Source: Mastigias papua (Eukaryota > Cnidaria > Scyphozoa > Rhizostomeae > Mastigiidae). Taken from it: a stretch of DNA of 64,000 nucleotides. Positions 24,224-35,934 of the stretch are shown piece by piece. Below the pieces are notes generated by a model. That model was not told the origin of the DNA. It did not search any database and saw nothing but the letters and a program-made list of their open reading frames with translations. The stretch is taken from NCBI GenBank assembly GCA_964019165.1, contig OZ025270.1, forward strand, positions 5,042,528 to 5,106,527. The letters are read 5' to 3'. The translations under genes were made by a program, and so were the position numbers. Each line of letters starts with the position of its first letter. Position 1 is the first letter of the stretch.

Positions 24224-27200
24224 ATGATCAAATTTTGCCCTATACATATACCACTTTCCAGACGTTTGCAGACAGGTGCTGCTTGCTGTGGTGCTTTACT
24301 GATATTTCTAGGTCATACCATCGGTTGTATAGCATTTATTGCACTTTTCTTGTCGAGATTTTGGATTCTATCGGTGGTCTATGCATGTTGGATGCTTTAT
24401 GATAGGGACAGGTCGTCTGAAGGAGGGAGACGCCTGTTATGGGTCAGGAGACTTCCAGTTTGGCGTCACTTGCGGGATTATTTTCCTGTTAGATTAGTTA
24501 AAACGGCGGAGTTGGACCCAAGGAGAAACTACATAATGGGGTACCATCCACATGGCGTTATTGGAGCTGGTGCCTTTGTGAACTTTGCAACAGAGGGCAA
24601 CGATTTTACTGAAGTTTTTCCTGGAATTACCCCTTGTCTTCTTACATTAAAGTGTACGTTGTTTTGTTACTTAAGAAATGGTTGATAGTACATGCAAAAT
24701 ATAGCGAGCATAATAGGTAGCAGGCACTAGATATTATTAATTTATGGAATTATACCCGATAATACTCTTCGATTTTGATATGGTCCTTGAACTTAGCACC
24801 CAGTTGGTACCATACAATCTTTATCCATCTCTGCTTAGATATCTGCTGTGAGTTGCAAGCTATGCACTGAGGCCAGCATATATGCAAAATGCCAAGATGA
24901 ATCCTAAAACATTGGGCTTTTTATTATGATAGATTGAGAAGTAAACACTTAATAAGTCTATTTGCTTGACATGTTGGTCATTTTGGTAAAATTGAATGAG
25001 CACTTCAAGTAGTTGCTGGTGAAAGCAGAGTCTGTTTCATTTTACAACATAGACTTCATGACTTAACCATGGTTCTGCTATCAGTCAAAAATGACTTATT
25101 CCAGGGCACTGTTTGTGCTCATAGGATCCTAAAAATTATGTTAATTTAGAACCCATATTGTAATAGTAAAAAATGATATAGAGTTACTGAGCTGATTTTT
25201 GAATCAATGGAGTTCAAGAACCTGACACAATGATAGAATGTTGGCTGACCAATACACAGTTGTTACATGATTTAATTGGAAAAGGTATTATTTGGTACCA
25301 AAATTTCATTATCTAGAATAGTGCTGAAAATGGTTGCTTATTTGAGGAGAGACAATTTCTTTTCAGTGTTATTCAAGTTTCCATTCTTTCGGGAACTTAT
25401 GATGTCATTTGGTATCTGTGATGTGTCAAAGGAAAGCATATTGCACTTGTGTTCAAAGAAGGAAGGAGGGAATGCTATAATAATTGTTGTTGGTGGTGCT
25501 GCAGAGTCACTTGATGCACACCCAGGTTCAGCAACACTGACCCTGAAGGACAGGAAAGGATTTGTGAAAATGGCAATTTTGACTGGGTGAGAAAACTGAT
25601 TATAGATAGAGCTCTATATGAAAATAGCAAGAGTTGCATGTATTCAGGGAGGTCACTATGGTATTCAGAACCTGTTTTACTATCAGAAATTGACCTCAGT
25701 GACATACCATTATGTCTCTCAATGAATACCTATCTACTTAATTGACAGCTCAAGAAGGTCTTGCTTAGTTTTTCTCCCAAAATATTATGTTTTGAGTCAT
25801 CAAATAGTCTTGGTAATTAAGCCTTAAAGCTGAAATCTATAAAGCTGTAGACATTTGCATAGGTGTGAAAGGGATTTTTCTTGTCTATTGTAAGCCTTGT
25901 ATCTTAAAATATTGTTCAATTAATGTCATGTGTGTGCCATGCTTACTACAGTGCAGAAAGAGATTGACCTAGTTGATTAGATGATCTCTTATACCAGCAT
26001 GGAATCAAGCTTCTGACAAGCAAATGATCAATTGCTTATGTCATCATACCACCTCCACCCCACCCCTTCCCCCTAAGCAAATATAAGTATTTCCAAGGAT
26101 CTCCCCTCCTCCCTTTACTGATGACATGATATGTGAAATGTTCCATTCAGATTGATATTGTTCAAGTTTCATTAAGGTTACAAAATTAGGACTACTTGCT
26201 AATGAACCTCTTTAGTTAATGCTAATGTTATTTCAAGAGCTTGTTCTCTGGAATACCCGCAGTTGCCAGTGAACTGTTTTATTTGTTTATAGGAGCGCCC
26301 TTGTTCCAGTATATTCATTTGGAGAAAATGATCTATATTGTCAAGTTAGCAACCCAAAAGGGTCTTGGCTTAGAAGTTTTCAAATAAAGTTTATGAAGGC
26401 AATATCCTTTGCTCCATTACTCTTCCATGGAAGAGGAATATTTCAGTATAGTTTTGGATTCTTGCCATACAGACACTCGGTAACAACAGTTGGTAAGTAT
26501 CTTTTGCTATGTATTGCTGTTTTGCTGTCCAACTTATTATATTTTTAATAGAGGCAACACTCTTCATGGTGTGTTCTTTTTAATATTTGATTCATAGCAA
26601 CCAAGGAAAGGGGAGTCATCATTGGTATGTAAGTTGTAACATGCGTTGTTGGATGAATAAATGAAAAATGAAGTGAAAGTGGATGCATACTCACATATAC
26701 AGGCAGATAGTAGAATAGTATTGGAAAGTTGAAATACCGATAAACCATGACATAATAAAAATGATGAAGGGGAAGGTTATGATAAAAGAATAGTAGACTA
26801 TTCCTGAGCATGGGATACATAAGCTAGCAACTGTTTCATCTTAGTTAGTTTTTGAGGAATAATAGTAAATATTGGGCTTGCAAATGAAAGAAATTGCAAG
26901 CATGAAGTGGAAATTCAGCATATGATTGGACAATGAGGAACAGTTTTTTTCTGGGGCCATTAGGACTCTATGTCACACTTTGCAATGAAACTGAACTACA
27001 AGCCTTGGAATAGTCCAGTTTCTTTAGGGACAAAACCATGTCTACCATGGGCATTTGTGAGGATGAGGGGAACCCCCACAGCAAATGAAGAAGTCTGATC
27101 AATGCATTTAAATTGGGGGCATTACTAACAGTGGGGGGCATTACTAGTAGTGTGTTCAAGTTGGATAGATAGAGCACTGTGTACCGTTAGTATTTTTAAG

Positions 27201-27746
27201 AAAGTACACCTACAGGCCACATGCAGAAAGCTGCTCAAGCGTGCATGAGCACCTAAAGTGTGCCTAACTAAGCTTATGCATGGAACATGATATGTCAATC
27301 ACCTAAATTCGTGGAGTCTTAGGCTTGCAATCTTAGGAGGGGTGCAAAACAGAGCCCCTAAATTGTTCAAAGAGCTCCTTTTTTCGGGCACTTTTGGTTT
27401 GCTCAAGGCAAGGCCTGCATATAGGCATAATGTGGGTTGAAAGTATTTTTGTAAAGAAATAACTGTGTGGTTTGCCATATTCTTGAGAAAATGTCCATTG
27501 AAGGAATTTGAAAAGTAGAATGTTATATATTTATTTTTTTATGATATTTTATGTAGCATTCTGTCATATTTTATTACTTTTGTTATAGTTGGAGCTCCAA
27601 TTCCAGTTTACAAAAGATCTAATCCAACAATGGAGGATATTGATCGAATTCACAAGAAATACATTGAGAGGCTTCAGATGCTATTTGATAAATACAAAGA
27701 TAAATATGCCGCGGATCATCCAAATGCTACACTCACAATTCAGTAG
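24224..27746 (+). CDS. DGAT2: DGAT2/MOGAT-family acyl-CoA acyltransferase (four exons)
   Basis: The coding sequence is join(24224..24653, 25367..25586, 26293..26492, 27589..27746), giving 335 residues. All junctions are GT-AG and phases agree. The enzyme family transfers acyl-CoA to di- or monoacylglycerol at the ER and lipid droplets in triacylglycerol synthesis. Two hydrophobic segments lie near residues 20-60. YFP is at 86-88, the catalytic-site signature YHPHG at 107-111, GGAAES at 186-191, RKGFVK at 206-211, FGEN at 226-229, and HGRG in exon 3. The C-terminus is PIPVYKRSNPT...DKYAADHPNATLTIQ. The length is closer to MOGATs (about 335) than to human DGAT2 (388, with a longer N-terminus). 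The family cannot be split into DGAT2 or MOGAT by eye, so the symbol is a family label. AATAAA near 28222 is a candidate polyadenylation signal. The chosen ATG is the first before the hydrophobic segments. Confidence 0.9.
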
Positions 27747-28969
27747 TTAGAGGTAGTAAGACAGTTATTCTGTTTTGCAGGCCATCATTTACAAAGTAAC
27801 GTAGTAGCATGTTTTTATTATAATCTCTGTCAAATTACTGCAAGATAGTAAGCTATGATGAAAGATATGCACATCAATATTATGTGTTACAGCAATCATG
27901 AATAGGAATCTTATTGCAAATTTTTTTGTAGAATTAATGTCAGCTGTCTATTACCTAGAATAATTAAGGTATGTTAAAGATTTTGAATGTTTAGCTTGCA
28001 TATGACCTACAAACTGATAGAGCAAACTTGAAAGAACATGGGCTCTGTAATTTTATGACAACATGTGAACAAATTAGTTGCAGCCTCACTTGTTATTTAA
28101 GCTCAGACAAGATTAATTTCTGTTTTTTTATTGCAGCAGGCCCCAATTATCTCCAAATAGTTACAATTTACCTATAATGTGTCAAATTTTAGCAATTCTA
28201 TCCTATTGGGGGCAATTCCCAATAAATTTGCATGTGTTCACCCTCTAAATACTTGAATGTAGGTTACATTCATGGGCTATGTATTGAACAAGCTCACCAA
28301 GTACAAATAATGAAATACTTGAAAAACACAAACAGCAGACCAGAATTGCATCATATGCACCAACTCTTACAAAAGCAAGGAACAACTGCTTTCTTATGTG
28401 ATGTTTCTTTCCATAATTGCCTTTTAACCCTACACATCCACTGACCCTCAGAGCATACATGCCCTTCTGGATGCTCCCATCACTCATATGTACACAAACC
28501 CAAATCTCATAATGCTGATGTGATGGTAGGGTAGGATGGTAGCAGTGGTATCAGAGGAAATACTTTCTCACTGTCAATTTTCTTTGATAGCCATGAAGAA
28601 GCATTTATTTTCTTCCATATTCTCAGTTTTTAGCTTCAAGTCAGCATGTTTGTCATTTCTGTTGAATGTAAAGTAAATTATGGTGTTTGTTTTGATGAAA
28701 TACCAGTTTGTATAAGGAAAATTTGAATGTCAGTGTAGTCTTATTTGTATTGTAAGTGAAAATATAGTTTGTATACATTAGGTGTAGCCTTCCTGTCTGT
28801 GTTAAGGTGTTATTGTGCCAATTAGTACTCCCATACCATACAGTTATGTATTGATACTGTTTTTTACATTTTTTGATACATTTTGATAGTGAAACTGTCG
28901 AAATTCCATTGCCCAATACTATCCATGTTGCCACAGTGAGCTGCTCAACAGGTCATAATTACCTAAGTT
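27747..28969. other. 3' flank of the acyltransferase gene
   Basis: Likely 3' UTR, with AATAAA near 28222. No other gene was seen. Confidence 0.5.
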
Positions 28970-28977
28970 GTTTAGAT

Positions 28978-29332
28978 CAGAGATGGGCAAACTACGGCCA
29001 GCGGGCTGCATGCGTCCTGCCAAGTGCTTTTTTGCGGCCCGCCAAAAACTGGTAGGAAGCAAAAATAGCTTCGTTTGTAACATTGTCCTTTCGTTTATGA
29101 CATTCTCATTGACATTGTCCTTTTCATAACAGTTAGTCACTACGTGGCTTCATTTCCAAATGTATGTGTTGCAGTTCAAGTTTCTACTGTTTAATATTAC
29201 TTAATATTACTTCAATAGCTGCTTATATACCACTCTGTGTCTTGAGAAATATTTGGGAACATACTATGCGGCCCTAAAAAGACTTAAAATTTGTAAATAT
29301 GGCCCTTGCACTCAAAAGTTAGCCCACCCCTG
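28978..29332. mobile_element. 355-bp hAT-type MITE with 8-bp target duplication
   Basis: The element begins CAGAGATGGGCAAACTACGG and ends GCCCACCCCTG, the CAG...CTG-type ends common to non-autonomous hAT elements. The internal GCGGCCCGCC and ATGCGGCCCTA blocks are also typical of that group. The 8-bp sequence GTTTAGAT occurs directly on both sides (28970-28977 and 29333-29340) and matches exactly. Eight-base duplications define the hAT superfamily. No transposase. Confidence 0.9.
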
Positions 29333-29340
29333 GTTTAGAT

Positions 29341-30220
29341 TAAGGCCAAATGACCATACACAGGATTGGAGCTCTGGAAATTTAATTAGATGCTCATCAA
29401 CAGTTATAACTTTGTAACATTTAAGCTCTCTCGAGAATATGCAATATATGATAATTTAATATTTCTGTCATTTCAATGAGTTAATTTAAATAGTGAGTTG
29501 ACAATATGATATTGGTAACATGCAGTTTCTAATTTAAATACTTTTTTGTAAATTGTTAAATTTGTAGTACATTTGAAGCAGCATTTTTACAAACTTTGTG
29601 TGTATATCTGTAAGTTTTTCTTGTAGATCCTCTTTCTTGTATGCTAGAAAGGGCATTTGGAAACAGTATTATCAAACAAGTTGAGAATTGTGTATGAGTT
29701 TTGACAGTCTAATTTTCATAGAATTATTGGCTTAGTGGTCAGGTGCTATTTCTTTTGGATTTCAAATAATATGTTTCACATGTTTATGAAGACAGTATGA
29801 AAGAGCCAACTTAACATATGTGACTTGCTTGAGTATATGTGTCAAATAAACCATGTCCTAGAACATGTAAATATAACGAACTAGAAGATCTAGAATGAAT
29901 GGAAGCTGCATTGGAAATGTCCCTTATTCAGGAACTTTGAGATCTCTTGTTCTTACAGCGGAAATTAAGATTTATATAGTAGCATTGCATTTTATTTTAG
30001 TGTAATAGACTGTTAGATTTCCTTTGGAGAAGCTTTCTTTTCTCTTGATTGATGCAAATGAGTGAAGAGAAGAGAAATTTTCCTAGGAGTAGGCAAGTAA
30101 TCTTAACTCTTTAAATCATTTTAAATTTATTCAAAATAAAGATATGACTATTATATCCAGCAGGGTGCTCACAATTGTTGCAATTATCAATCACAGCTTT
30201 CTCATCATCATGAATCATCA
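29341..30220. other. Gene-free stretch
   Basis: Nothing recognised. There are AATAAA-type hexamers near 29846. Confidence 0.5.
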
Positions 30221-30221
30221 T

Positions 30222-30268
<47 letters not shown>

Positions 30269-30269
30269 T
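30222..30269. repeat. (AATC)n microsatellite
   Basis: About eleven to twelve copies of the tetranucleotide AATC, followed further on by CATCAT-type triplet runs (30425-30475). Confidence 0.95.
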
Positions 30270-30479
30270 ATCATCATTATCGTTGTTGTCATCGGTTGGC
30301 TGTCACTCCTTATCAGGAATCCTCCTTCAAATTTCCCATCTCGACGTTGGCCTTTCTCCTCTTACAAGTTCCCCTATACCTACTGAGATTGGATTTGGAT
30401 CTTAGTTCATCAGAATGCTCTATCATATCATCATCATCATCATGAGCGTCACCACCATGAGCATCATCATCATGTCATA

Positions 30480-31684
30480 CCCAGTGGCCAGTCCGTATAA
30501 GGGGACATTCACACTGGGAGTGAACTGGCGAAGAAACTAGATGATAAAATTTGTCGCTCAAAGTCGCTACTGCTTCATTATTTATTTGGTTTCAGTATGG
30601 CACGAAAAGTGGGGACATTCTAAAACACATTTAAATTACTTATTTTGTCTGAAACTTTGGTTCGCTTTGTATGCTATAAAGCTTACCTTGGAAGACAGCG
30701 AAGGGTTCTAGGGAGACCACGGGAGGCTGCCTTCGTCTGCTTAACTCATTGCCTTAATAATAAATAATTTGGGGGGTACGGGAACCATTGGTATCGACTG
30801 TTTTCACTTTTCCAAGCGATAGTGAAATTCTGTGGGACCGAGAGAATATTCGCCTACGTATCTAGTGTTAGTGCGTAAGAACCAGTTTACACCACAAGAA
30901 AAACTAGCAAAACTAACTAAATCCTAAGATTCCAGTGATAAAATATTCGGCATATTTTACGAGTTCAATTTTATCCGTCAATCTCCTCATATTACCCTCT
31001 TGCCTGACAGGGGAGAGTACATTAGGTTCTTTCTTTTGGCTTTCAGGTTCCATTTGAATTACATAGATTACTCCAGAACCTGTTGTCTTTGTTGCCAGCT
31101 CTTGCTTAAAACTCTGTGACATGTGCTTATGTACCTTGAAATTCATGTCAAGAGTTGAGAAAAAGTATTATGTGATGAGGATAAGGGAGCAACAAGGGAC
31201 CTGTGTTTGTTTAATTTACGCTCACTTTTTGCCTTAAGGGTACTCTCAAAGCCAACTGTCTTGTTCATAGATATATAAAAATATGCTGTGTTATATCCTG
31301 GCTTATTGCAACCTAGCCTATTACAGAGTATTAGGAAATCGTACAATTAATGATGAGTATGAGCTATATACTACATTGATGAAATATATAACGTAGCTTT
31401 TTTAAATGTACAGATAAAATGTTTCCTAAAAAGTATGCTGAAATCCTGAAAGATTACTGCTTTCATTAGGCAGTTTGCTATAAATTTTTGTACCCATAAA
31501 ACGAAAGGACTTGCGAGCAAATTCAGTCTTAAATTTAGGGAGTCTTGGAGAAAATCCATTATTTTTTGTCATTGTTTCATGTTCTTGAACTGTAAAATAT
31601 CCTCTATAAATATTGCATGTGTCAGTTGCGGACGAATTTTCATGTTAGAATATGTTTTGGTTTCTGTTTGATAAAATTTGAGCA
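30480..31684. other. Gene-free stretch
   Basis: No gene recognised on either strand. The minus-strand frames 30913-31146 and 31143-31346 have no known domain. Confidence 0.45.
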
Positions 31685-31932
31685 GTCAAATCTCCTCGAA
31701 TTATTCGCAAGGAGCGATTAGGGAAAGATGCAAGTCTGTTAGATTGGACATTGGTTAATTTGAGCTGCGATATTCTGCATATATGGAATTTTGCAAAGAC
31801 CACATATCACTTGATAAGTTTGCCAACATTCACTTGCTGTGGAATCTTGCTGCTCAAATTAACCACCACCCAGTCTAAAAGACTTGCATCTTTCCCTAAT
31901 CGCTCCTGAGGAATAATTCGAGGAGATTTGAC
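31685..31932. mobile_element. Foldback MITE with ~51-bp inverted arms
   Basis: The left arm GTCAAATCTCCTCGAATTAT continues into GGAGCGATTAGGGAAAGATG. It is mirrored on the right by CATCTTTCCCTAATCGCTCC and ATAATTCGAGGAGATTTGAC. A second inner pairing is GGTTAATTTGAGC with GCTCAAATTAACC. The arms differ by only a few bases, so the insertion is fairly young. I found no clear target duplication and cannot assign a superfamily. Confidence 0.85.
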
Positions 31933-32775
31933 AACTGACTTGGACATCCTATCAGCCAGAAGCCAAACAATATTCGAGCATGTAAATTTGTCCGCAAGTG
32001 TTTACACAGTGATACATGCAACATTATTAGAGGGTATTTACCAGCAGATATCTTTTTACTTATTCCACTACCAAGAAGATCCTATAGGAAATTGCAGCAT
32101 CCTCAACTTTACCTTATCATCCTTTTCGTTTTATCCTAAGAATCTGTTTACTATTTGTTTTCTTAACCTTGTTAAGTACTTTTTTCAAACTACTGATTTG
32201 AACAGCGCATCTTTGCTAACATTGCTAACATTGTTTTGCTCCCCCCTATTTTCCCTTCTTGTTTGTTCCATTTAAGCATAGCCATCACAAGAGGATTTTG
32301 GGAATAAGGTGTGGCTAATTTGGTCTGTCGACTGAAGTCAAATTCATAAATACGCTTGTAAACCCTGGAAATGTTTTGCAGACAGAAATAGTATTTTATG
32401 TGAATTTGCCGAAGGAGCTCTTCCCAAGGGGAATTGGAGCCCAGCACCCCATTGCAAGGATGGCCTTGCTTTGGAGACAATACTCGATGTTCTGAAGCCG
32501 CTTCCAAATCAATTTTAGCAGTCATACACCTATATTTCGGTATATAATCTGTTACTTCTCTGTTGTAGACTAAATTATCTCATACAGATTATGGCATCCT
32601 AGCTTTCTTTTTATATAACTATACGCTTTTTTTATAAGAAAGTGGTTTATAGGAAAGCAGCACTCGACTGCTCAAAGAGTTCAGACAGTTCAGTACTGAA
32701 TTTTTGAGACATGTTGAGACGTAAGGAAGTTGATATGTTTAATTTGAATGTATTTCATTATCATGTTCGTGGAAT

Positions 32776-33650
32776 GAGCATAGCTGCTAAATGCTTGAGA
32801 ACCCTTGTCAGGTCTATTTTCTTCCAAACTAGTTAGCCAATCATCATGCAGGACTCTGACCACATACCGTAAAAATACGATTAAGCGCCCAGCACCTAAT
32901 AAGCGCCCCCTTCGAATTGGCGCCCAGGTAAAACTCTTAAAGTTCAATAAGCGCCCAGCACTTTTTAAACGCCCCCTGCTAATAAGCGCCCATCTTAAGA
33001 AACTGGGCGCTTATTCGAAAACTGTCCCGAGAGACTGGGTGCTTATTCGAAATTTTGCCTTCTTTCAAGTGCTTCAATTATCTTGACAAAAGCCGGAGTC
33101 GCAATACATTTATCATACCGATTGACCCAGAAAAATTAACATGACTCAGACAAGGCATAAAAAAACAAAATAATCACTCTAGAAAATAAGTTATAAAAGT
33201 CACTTCCCAAGGGTCGTTTCTATTACTTTTGAAGAAGCAAAAAAGTAAGCTAAAAGGTATAAACTGGAAATTTCCTATACAGTCCTTTTTTCTGTGTTTC
33301 AGTTCCAAGGTAGAAAATTTGATGATGGTGAAGATATTGATTGATTTCAACAATTTTATTTGTTTGTTTCGAGAAAGCAGTATAAAATCATAATCACTTT
33401 GTTTTTGATTTGTTTCATTGCAAATGTTAAAAAAATTATTAAGCGACCAGCACTTAACAAGCGCCCACTTTGAATAAGCGCCCAGGTAAAAAAAAACTCA
33501 AAAATCAAATAAGCACCCAGGGCGCTAGTTCGGGTTTTTACGGTATGCTAAGAGAGGGCCCATTCTGCATGATTCTGCATAATGATTGGTCTATTAGGTT
33601 GGGAGAAAATAGGCCTGATAGCATTCGAAAACATTTTGCGGCTATGCTCG
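32776..33650. mobile_element. MITE family 'CATAGCCGCC', copy 3, split by a nested element
   Basis: The left half starts near GCATAGCTGCTAAATGCTTG and runs through ATCATGCAGGACTCTGACCACA. The right half resumes as TGCTAAGAGAGGGCCCATTC and ends in GCGGCTATGC near 33648. Comparison with copy 2 (9535-9714) shows the two halves are one element interrupted at 32865-33545. The outer terminal repeats contain GGTCTATTTTCTTCC and its inverse. Confidence 0.8.
32867..33543. mobile_element. 677-bp nested MITE with CCGTAAAAA ends and TA target duplication
   Basis: The termini are TACCGTAAAAA and TTTTTACGGTA, with TA at 32865-32866 and 33544-33545. Internally it carries many copies of AATAAGCGCCCAG in both orientations (about 32880-33055 on the left and 33440-33535 on the right), with a non-repetitive centre. 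Removing it restores a sequence (CCACA-TA-TGCT) that lines up with the uninterrupted sister copy at 9608-9625 with one substitution. No transposase is encoded. Such GCGCTTATT-rich MITEs occur in several invertebrate genomes; the superfamily is not decided here. Confidence 0.85.
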
Positions 33651-33659
33651 TGCAGCCCC

Positions 33660-35934
33660 TGTTTGACTTCGTAACAATGCAGTGCTACACAAGATCGAAA
33701 ATTCTTGCTAGGAAATCTTAAGAAGGTTTTAGTGGTAAAACCATGAAAAGCTAGAAGAGTTTCAATACTAGGCGGATTAAACTCTCAACTGTACGTGGCG
33801 TGTTCCTTGGTAGCTATGATGCCATCGTATTGCTTTTCAGCTTTTCGAACCTGTTTTGTGTGCATTTGCCAATTTTGTGAATACTATACAAGCAGCCTAC
33901 ATGTTGTTCGTACTGAATTTCTTAAGTTGTTTTGGTTGATAAGAAGCTCATAGCAACAAACACCTTGACAACTTGACGTGACACAACGATCCAGTCCTAA
34001 TTTACGGACTGCATATTGCACGGAAGTTGCGTTCGTTATAGGAGTTGCTGCTACCCCAGCAGATGTCATAAGAAGTTACCAAACTAGTGTAAATATTTAA
34101 GTGGTTTTTAAGTGCAACATTTTCGTCTTACTGATGATAGAATAGCTAACCGGTGAATTATACTGCTATCTAAGCCTCCTAATGGGCCAAATGACAAACG
34201 ACATAGTCTACAAGGTACAAAAAGAGATGAAGCTTTATGTCTTAGTTTGAAGACGCAAATAAGTTCATCAAATATTTCTCACTTTAGAGGGTTCTCAATC
34301 ACTAAAATTTTAAACATTGGGGTAGCATGGTCTCATTAGCGGGGGCGGAAAGGGAGTTCAAATCAGATACTTGCTAACAGGAGCAGTGGTAGAAGTGGTG
34401 ATTATCCAAAGGGGCCTTGTAAATTGCACCTACACACCTTAGAAATATTATTCATGAGTGCTTCATGAGATTATTTATCGTTATTCAAGTTTGGATGCCT
34501 TGGATGCGTATGTATTGCTAGAATGTGCTTCAGATAGCTGATATTCCATTGCGTGCGTCATGTCTATGCAAGTATGCATCTTATCCATGAACGTTGCTGA
34601 ACTTAGTTTCACTGAACAACTTTAAAGGTAGGCGTTTAGCCATTTAGCACCTTTACACCCTTCATAAACCACGTAATGGAATTTAGTCTGAAAAGGCATG
34701 TGCGCCGGAGGGATCGAGTCTCTGGCCAGGAAATTAGCTAAGGCTATCCCGAAAAAGAGGCGCGAATGGTGGACATATTGTAGTGAAAAGGAATACAATC
34801 GAAAGGATAGAAAAATTCACCTTGTTGGAGGTTTACACTTTTTGAAGACATGGTATATTATCTGAATTTCTTTCTTTCACTATGTAGTTGTACATAGTCA
34901 CGTTGAATGGACTAGAAATTCTTTTGGGCGTATGGCATCCAATCTGTTCGTTTTCTTAGCCACTGCGTCGTTGTGATTCACTGTGAGCAGCAGCATATTA
35001 TTCTACCCTCTTAGAAGGGTATAATGGATTGTCAAGTGAACTTTTCACTTTTCCGTAATCCTGCTATCTTTGCCTACACAAAAATCAATTCAAATTTATT
35101 ACCTTTGCTCACAAAAGCTATCAGTCAACTTTCGTTGCTGGCCATACTTCGTCTTTGATTGATCTACAAACGTAGATATTTTCTATTGGTCTCGATATTT
35201 GTAAAATCACCCAGTAAACATAGGTACATTACAAGTATGTATATCAAATATGTACGAGAAACTGGAGCTTAGTCATACAAACAGAGGCCCATGTACCTCT
35301 GAAAACTTTGGGGACACTTCTGCTCTCTATTTCTGTTCATTGTGGGGTTGTTGTGGTGTGACTGAAATACACCAATTGCAAAACTTGCACCGAATCATGT
35401 AGCTTTGATGCCATGTTACCATGACATTATATCACTTGTGTAAATTGAAATTACTGCTCCCAAAAGTTTCAATACCATGCTGATGGCTTTTTCTAAGTAC
35501 TTATCTATAGATAGCTCTTTCCTTGTTTTCATTTTTCTTTGCCTGGTCAATTTTTCCCATCTTGTCATTTATGATCAATTTATTTTCCATCTGCTTGTAC
35601 ATAATTGAAAGTTGCTTGTTCATCAAGGTGTTTTTCAATATGCTCTGAAAGAATGTGCAATGATGGGGCTGGGTTCACAATTTCTGCAAAACCACAGTAA
35701 TTTAATGTTCTCTGTGATTTTCCTTTGGAACAAAGCCATGTCTTTGTTGGGATAGTGAAGCACCCATGTGAAAATACCCAGGAGGGTGGTTGCAATTCAG
35801 TTGGTGATTGCCTGTTTGAAATGAAAGGGTCTTTTATATAGATCATGTTTGCAAGCTTTTCTTAATATCTTTTGCTATAATATCCATATTGCAATGTAGT
35901 GAATTCTATAAGTTGGTTTATCTGGTATTTTTAG
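33660..35934. other. Intergenic stretch upstream of NME7
   Basis: No gene was confidently recognised. The minus-strand frame 35580-35846 (88 codons) looks somewhat protein-like but matches no family I know. The first exon of NME7, carrying at least its start codon, should lie in this stretch or further left, but I cannot identify it. Confidence 0.4.

Noticed and set aside
31928..32275. 115-codon plus-strand frame
   Set aside because: Begins inside the foldback element and has no recognised domain.
35580..35846. 88-codon minus-strand frame upstream of NME7
   Set aside because: Looks mildly protein-like, but I recognise no domain and cannot connect it to other exons.
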